Assembly: GCA_012522755.1 (NCBI GenBank)
Contig: JAAYJV010000015.1
Coordinates: 1-35,978 of the forward strand
From: Candidatus Hydrogenedens sp.
GTDB taxonomy: Bacteria > Hydrogenedentota > Hydrogenedentia > Hydrogenedentales > CAITNO01
Length of the DNA: 35,978 nucleotides
Direction: 5' to 3'
In this document: positions 31,797 to 35,978 of the stretch, piece by piece
Position numbering within the stretch: the first letter of the stretch is position 1
How the letters are laid out: the number at the start of each line of letters is the position of its first letter
Translations under genes and position numbers: made by a program
The notes under the pieces: model-generated
What the model was told of the DNA's origin: nothing
The model's database searches: none
The model's input: only the letters and a program-made list of their open reading frames with translations

Positions 31797-33095
31797 ATGA
31801 GCAAGAAATTAAGCCGCCGTCGGTTTCTGGCCTGTGCCGCCGGAGCAATGGCCGCACCCATGATTGTTCCGCCTTCCGCCCTGGGCCGGGGCGGAGCCGT
31901 CCCACCCTCGGAACGTATCACAGCCGCCGGGATCGGTATCCGTGGCCGGGGCTTTCATGATCTCCGCTGGATGATCCACAACCCCGATGTGCAGGTCCTT
32001 GCCATTTGTGACATCCAGAAAAAGCAGCGGCTCGCTGTGAAAGAATTTGTGGACGGATACTATGACAATGAAGACTGTGCCATGTATTCGGACATGCGCG
32101 AATTCTTCGCTGAACGTCCTGATATTGATGCGGTGCTCATTGCCACAGGCGATCACTGGCATGCCCAGGCGTCCATCCGTGCCATGCGTGCGGGGAAAGA
32201 CGTCTTTTCTGAAAAGCCTTCGGCCATGACCATTGCCGAAGGGCGCGCCGTCGTGGAAACAGCCGCCCAATATGGTCGGATTTACCAGACGGGAACGCAA
32301 CGGCTGAGCGAAGCGAATCACGTTTTCTGTATTGAAATGGCGCGGACAGGGCGGCTCGGCCATGTGGCCACGGCCTATGCCCATATCGCTCCCTGGGATG
32401 CGGCGAAGATGCCGAGGAAATGGCTCCCGGCGCAACCGGAACCCGCCAAAGATGAAGTGGACTGGGATGCCTGGCTGGGCCCCTGTCCCTGGCGTCCTTA
32501 TAATGAAGCCTACATTATGGGCGGCTGGCGCGGTGACTATGACTTCCACACCAGTTGCATCGGTGAGTGGGGCGCCCATACCTTTGCACAGGCGCAGATG
32601 GGCCTGGGCCTGGGCGAAACTTCCCCGGTGAAATATGAATATGTGGATAACGACAGCGGCGACGGCATGGTCTGTCATTTCGCCACGGGACAGAAACTTA
32701 TTTTCTCCCGGGGCGACAAATACTGGCACGGCTCCTGTGGTGAACTCTTTGAAGGCGAGCGGGGCTGGTGTGCCGCTGCGGACGGCTACAGTATACCCGA
32801 TGTTTCCGACCCGGAAATGCTCTCCGAGTTTGATGAAGTCGTGGGCGAATACAAGGCCCGTACAGGCCGGAGCCTCGATCATATGCGCAACTTCCTCGAC
32901 TGTGTGAAGACACGGCAGGAAGCGGTGGCCAATCCCCGGGTGATGCATCATTCCATGTGTACCGTTCATGCGGCCAACGTCTGCATGTGGCTGGAGCGTG
33001 ATATGGTTTATGATCCGAAGAATGAGCGCTTTGTCAACGATGATGAAGCCAACCGTTATCTCGCCCGTGCGGAACGGGCTCCCTGGACGCTCTGA
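31797..33095 (+). CDS. Tat-exported Gfo/Idh/MocA-family oxidoreductase
   Basis: A 432-residue protein with a twin-arginine signal (KLSRRRFLACAAGAMAAPMI), implying export in folded form with its bound nucleotide. A Rossmann domain follows (ITAAGIGIRGRGFHDL; then VLAICDIQKKQRL), and the family motif is VFSEKPSAMTIAEGRAVV, with the EKP lysine. The C-terminal alpha/beta domain includes DYDFHTSCIGEWGAHTF and MRNFLDCVKTRQEAVANP, typical of the large Planctomycetes/Lentisphaerae-type families that act on sugars or sugar derivatives. The substrate is unknown. GAAGGAAAG lies before the ATG. It is a marker of a saccharolytic lifestyle, with the sialidase-like gene elsewhere in the window. Confidence 0.9.
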   Translation: MSKKLSRRRFLACAAGAMAAPMIVPPSALGRGGAVPPSERITAAGIGIRGRGFHDLRWMIHNPDVQVLAICDIQKKQRLAVKEFVDGYYDNEDCAMYSDMREFFAERPDIDAVLIATGDHWHAQASIRAMRAGKDVFSEKPSAMTIAEGRAVVETAAQYGRIYQTGTQRLSEANHVFCIEMARTGRLGHVATAYAHIAPWDAAKMPRKWLPAQPEPAKDEVDWDAWLGPCPWRPYNEAYIMGGWRGDYDFHTSCIGEWGAHTFAQAQMGLGLGETSPVKYEYVDNDSGDGMVCHFATGQKLIFSRGDKYWHGSCGELFEGERGWCAAADGYSIPDVSDPEMLSEFDEVVGEYKARTGRSLDHMRNFLDCVKTRQEAVANPRVMHHSMCTVHAANVCMWLERDMVYDPKNERFVNDDEANRYLARAERAPWTL

Positions 33096-33168
33096 TCGGA
33101 AGAGATGATTTTTCTTGTCCACAACCGGTCAGTATCTGACCTGAACAGAAAGAAGGACAATCAACAAT

Positions 33169-35052
33169 ATGCGAAACATTCTTTTTATATTATGCGCCGC
33201 CCTGCTCGTGGCTTTCGGAAGTGTTGCTGATTCCGATGATCCGGTGGCGATACTCAAGTCCAATGCTTCCGTAGAGGCGAAATCGAATGCCTGTCTGAAG
33301 CTTTCCGTCTATGGCGGTGCCGAGGCCATCCCCGTATTGGAAGAACTGCTCAGCGACAATATTCTCTCCCACATGGCGCGCTATGCGCTGGAGCCCATGG
33401 CTGGTGATGAAGTGGACCAGGCCTTGCTCCGTGGCCTGTCGAAAACATCCGGGACCCTCAAGGCCGGGATCATCGCTTCTCTGGGCGTTCGTCAGGCTGC
33501 GAGTGCCACTGAGGCTCTGATCGCTGCGCTGAATGACGGACATCCCGAAGTATTGGAAGCCGCCATCCGGGCTCTGGGTCAACTGAGTCACGGTGCCGCT
33601 ATTCTGGCTCTGGAAGATGTGAGCCTGCGCCCCGATCTTCCTCTGGCCATACGGGAAGCTACGGGTGAAGCACTCATGAACTGTGCTGAGGCTTATTTTG
33701 AAAGAGACCGGGAAGACCATGCGGCCGGCATTTACGAATATGTGTATTTCAACAAGTTCTTCCCCATCCATGTCCGGGCCGCCGGGCTGCGTGGCGCTGT
33801 CCGTACCCATGAAACTGATGCAGGCTGGCTGCTTCTGGCCAAAGCTTTCAAGAGTGATGAACCCGCTTTCTTCAAAATGGCGCTTCGTCTGGCTCTGGAA
33901 GTGACACCCAAAAAACGTACAGCTGGCCGGCTTGTTCATCTCCTGCCCGAATACAAGGAAAAGCAGAAGATTGAAGTGATTCAGACCCTGGGCGAACTGG
34001 GCGTACAAAATGTCGGGCAGGCACTGATTCTCGAAGCCATGGCCGGAAAAACGGAAATCCGTATCGCCGCACTCCGGGCCGTCACCAGACTGAGCTATAA
34101 GCCTGCACTGCCTCTGATCACCGCGCTGGCTGTGTCGGATGATGAAGCGCTCATGCCTGCAGCCCGCGAATGTCTGGCCTATTTCCCCGGAGAGGCCGGA
34201 GACGAGATTCTGGAGAAATTGCTCAAAAGTGAAGAACCCGCCACGCGCCAGGCTGCTGTGGAAATGCTCGCCATGGGTGGCCTGGAGAATATCTGCGATC
34301 GCCTCCTCTATATTGCACGGCGCGACAAAAGCAGTGCTGTGCGACTGGCCGCCATTGAGGGTGCAGCCAAACCGGCCCAGGCCCGGCATCTGTCGGAATT
34401 TGTGCGCCACTTCCTGCGCCCCCAATCCAAAGAAGAGCGGAGTGCAGCCGAAGAAGCCCTCAAATCCATCGCCACGAGAAACCGCAAGACGGGGATTCCT
34501 GATGGTGTTGTCAACGACCTGATCAATGCACTCAACCGCGGTGCAGCACAGCAGTCCGCTCTGATCAGCATCCTTACGGCTACGGGAACGCAACGTGCTT
34601 TTGATGCGCTCCTGACCAAATGCGCAGCCGAAGACGAGGCACTGCGCAATGAAGCGACGAAAGCCATCTGCGACTGGCCCCAGCCCCTGGCCATTCCCAC
34701 CCTGCTGGAATGGGTGGAAGCCGACGGCAACAATCGTGACGCCGCTTTCAAAGGACTCGCACGGCTTCTGGCTTCCAAACAGGTGGCCGATGGAGACGCT
34801 ATTCTCTATTATCAGAAACTCTTCGCCCGCACAAAAGGCGCTGATGAAAAGAAAGTGCTTCTGGGCGGACTGGCCAATCTCAGAACAGCCAGTGCTCTGG
34901 CCATGGCACTGGAACAGCTGGAAGATGCCGAGGTGAAGACTGAGGCCGGACATGCCGTGGCCGCGCTGGTGCGTATTGTTGAACAGACTGAGGAAGGCCT
35001 GGCGCTCAAAGAAAAAGCCTATGCCCTTCTCCCCGATCTGAAACAAGACTGA
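33169..35052 (+). CDS. Secreted HEAT-repeat protein
   Basis: A 627-residue protein with signal peptide MRNILFILCAALLVAFGSVADS. The rest is an alpha-solenoid of HEAT/armadillo-type repeats (AIPVLEELLSDNILSHMARYAL, in pieces; QAASATEALIAALNDGHPEVLEAAIRALGQL; KPALPLITALAVSDDEALMPAARECLA; AFDALLTKCAAEDEALRNEATKAI), with repeats of about 31-38 residues. Such proteins serve as binding scaffolds; no catalytic motif is visible. It lies 73 bases after the Tat-exported oxidoreductase gene, and a strong terminator follows, so the two may be co-expressed. In related lineages, HEAT-repeat proteins are often found near secreted sugar-processing enzymes. Confidence 0.88.
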   Translation: MRNILFILCAALLVAFGSVADSDDPVAILKSNASVEAKSNACLKLSVYGGAEAIPVLEELLSDNILSHMARYALEPMAGDEVDQALLRGLSKTSGTLKAGIIASLGVRQAASATEALIAALNDGHPEVLEAAIRALGQLSHGAAILALEDVSLRPDLPLAIREATGEALMNCAEAYFERDREDHAAGIYEYVYFNKFFPIHVRAAGLRGAVRTHETDAGWLLLAKAFKSDEPAFFKMALRLALEVTPKKRTAGRLVHLLPEYKEKQKIEVIQTLGELGVQNVGQALILEAMAGKTEIRIAALRAVTRLSYKPALPLITALAVSDDEALMPAARECLAYFPGEAGDEILEKLLKSEEPATRQAAVEMLAMGGLENICDRLLYIARRDKSSAVRLAAIEGAAKPAQARHLSEFVRHFLRPQSKEERSAAEEALKSIATRNRKTGIPDGVVNDLINALNRGAAQQSALISILTATGTQRAFDALLTKCAAEDEALRNEATKAICDWPQPLAIPTLLEWVEADGNNRDAAFKGLARLLASKQVADGDAILYYQKLFARTKGADEKKVLLGGLANLRTASALAMALEQLEDAEVKTEAGHAVAALVRIVEQTEEGLALKEKAYALLPDLKQD

Positions 35053-35074
35053 TCAAGTAAAAGCTGAATTTTCC

Positions 35075-35137
35075 AGGGACAGACCTGAGCGCCTGATATG
35101 AAGGTGGCTGAAAAGGTCTATCCCTTTTTCTTTTTTT
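35075..35137 (+). terminator. Strong intrinsic terminator after HEAT-repeat gene
   Basis: AGGGACAGACCT (35075-35086) pairs with AGGTCTATCCCT (35114-35125) at 11 of 12 positions and is followed by TTTTTC and seven T. It lies 22 bases after the stop codon. Confidence 0.85.
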
Positions 35138-35271
35138 GGTGGAGAAAATGGACGGAATGGACGGAATGGACCAAGTGAACAGGCTGGGCACGGCATACCG
35201 TTCCCCTACGTGCCCTCGCACCTCGCACCTCCCCCGCCAACACTTCCAGCCTCCATGCCTTACCGGCGTCT

Positions 35272-35339
35272 TCCCGGTTTTTTTGCGCTGAGGTCTGGGT
35301 TCAAATGTGTTGCCTTCAACAACGCAAAAAAGACCGGGA
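35272..35339. repeat. Long-stem hairpin repeat, copy 3
   Basis: TCCCGGTTTTTTTGCG (35272-35287) pairs with CGCAAAAAAGACCGGGA (35323-35339) across a loop of about 35 bases. The GCTGAGG that follows the left arm also follows the left arm of copy 1 at 18621. Confidence 0.8.
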
Positions 35340-35471
35340 CCCAGAAGAAGACCAGACAAATGGGAAAGGAAAAGTCGAGGGACATTTTAGGGCAATAGCG
35401 TGTGGGCTAATGTTATATGTCGTGGACTTATGCCACAAGGTCAGGCTGTAAGTATGTCTCGGGCTCTTCAA

Positions 35472-35505
35472 TCGGACGGATCGGACGGATCAGACGGATC
35501 GGACA
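35472..35505. repeat. CGGACGGAT-type short tandem repeat
   Basis: Three to four copies of ATCGGACGG with a ten-base period. It is the same family, in either orientation, as the CCGACTGAT copies at 18028-18080 and 18289-18310. Confidence 0.8.
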
Positions 35506-35581
35506 AATCTGGGAGGGCTGAATGTAAGTTGCCCGATGTTACGCAAACACTTTGAGTTATTCTTACGCTTGCAGTCATACT

Positions 35582-35620
35582 TCCTGGGAACGCCAATTTC
35601 CACATTGGCAGACAGCGTGT
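35582..35620 (+). repeat. 39-base direct repeat, copy 1
   Basis: Identical to 35852-35890 except for one base. It begins TCCTGGGAACGCCAATTTCC and contains the small hairpin GCCAAT-N6-ATTGGC. Confidence 0.9.
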
Positions 35621-35851
35621 ATTGACCTGGAAAACCAAATAGCCTGTTTTGCGGCGTAAGGTCTTTTCTCATCTGTGTACCTCTGTATTACTACCCGTAA
35701 TCTTCCATCATTTTTTCGAAGAAATTCATGTTGCTGACTCTGCAAGTCATATACTTTCAAGATATTGTGGGATTCTCGACTCGGCAAACTGTCTTCCGAC
35801 AATCACGAACAAATAATAACTTGGGAAACCCTGAAAGCCTTTGAGAGTCAC

Positions 35852-35890
35852 TCCTGGGAACGCCAATTTCCACATTGGCCGACAGCGTGT
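35852..35890 (+). repeat. 39-base direct repeat, copy 2
   Basis: Second copy, 270 bases downstream of the first, with C in place of A at 35880. Sequence after both copies diverges at once except for a short ATTGAC/TATGAC similarity. Confidence 0.9.
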
Positions 35891-35978
35891 TATGACATTG
35901 ACATTTTGTAAACAGTGATGCGGTAACAGGTCTTTTGCCAACCAAGAATAAAATAAAAGCCTTTGTAAACTCTGAGTC

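Larger units (their letters stand above)
35140..35978. other. Second gene-free repeat island
   Basis: No credible gene; open frames are short and carry the repeated peptide SANVEIGVPR because they cross a DNA repeat. It holds GGACGGAATGGACC-type repeats (35152-35175, related to 18356-18374), a degenerate copy of the 20-base palindrome (35186-35205), a long-stem hairpin, a CGGACGGAT tandem repeat, two copies of a 39-base repeat, and a stretch at 35688-35740 related to 18425-18475. Confidence 0.75.

Noticed and set aside
35575-35945. Overlapping short minus-strand frames carrying SANVEIGVPR
   Set aside because: The shared peptide comes from the 39-base DNA repeat read in different frames, so it does not indicate a protein family.

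Overview
The window reads as chromosomal DNA of a free-living, diderm, anaerobic or facultatively anaerobic bacterium from an uncultured lineage of the Planctomycetes/Lentisphaerae/Hydrogenedentes kind. The placement is an inference from gene style. It rests on a DUF1559-type (H-X9-DG) type II pseudopilin, a Tat-exported Gfo/Idh/MocA oxidoreductase, large secreted carboxypeptidase-regulatory-like and HEAT-repeat proteins, and intergenic islands full of short GC-rich repeats. No rRNA, tRNA, CRISPR array, transposase or phage gene was seen.

Layout. Positions 124-1860 (+): a membrane-anchored TPR protein and a SprT-like metalloprotein. Positions 1881-3791 (-): a SAM methyltransferase and a pseudopilin gene. 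Positions 3967-11179 (-): a probable five-gene transcription unit, transcribed in the order L-lactate dehydrogenase, two large carboxypeptidase-regulatory-like proteins (the second ending in a TlpA-like domain that has lost its CXXC), a PpiC/SurA-like lipoprotein and a secreted BNR-repeat sialidase-like protein, closed by a strong terminator. Positions 11353-13638 (-): a quinol-dependent nitric oxide reductase. Positions 14112-17729: glycerol-3-phosphate dehydrogenase (+) facing a PAP2-like membrane protein and a periplasmic glycerophosphodiesterase (-), together a lipid/glycerophosphate turnover locus. Positions 17730-19222: a 1.5 kb gene-free repeat island bounded by 60-bp inverted repeats.

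Positions 19223-27557 (+) are the centrepiece, a tightly coupled hydrogen-metabolism operon: Rex, a stand-alone [2Fe-2S] protein, a sensory-type (HydS, group C-like) [FeFe]-hydrogenase homologue with a PAS domain, a SpoIIE/PP2C phosphatase with an extra C-terminal domain, then HydC, HydB and HydA of a trimeric NADH-linked (probably electron-bifurcating) [FeFe]-hydrogenase. It is preceded by an exact-consensus sigma-70 promoter with a dyad over the start region. The cluster reads as a redox- and H2-responsive circuit: Rex senses NADH/NAD+, HydS plus PAS would sense H2 or redox state, the phosphatase would relay the signal, and HydABC is the enzyme. No HydE/F/G maturase and no phosphatase target is present in the window.

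Downstream (+): a cupin gene with a hairpin over its ribosome-binding site and start codon, an iron-type alcohol dehydrogenase, an exported C45-type Ntn-hydrolase, IspE, the Tat-exported oxidoreductase and a secreted HEAT-repeat protein with a clear terminator. The last 0.85 kb (35140-35978) is a second repeat island that shares several repeat families with the first.
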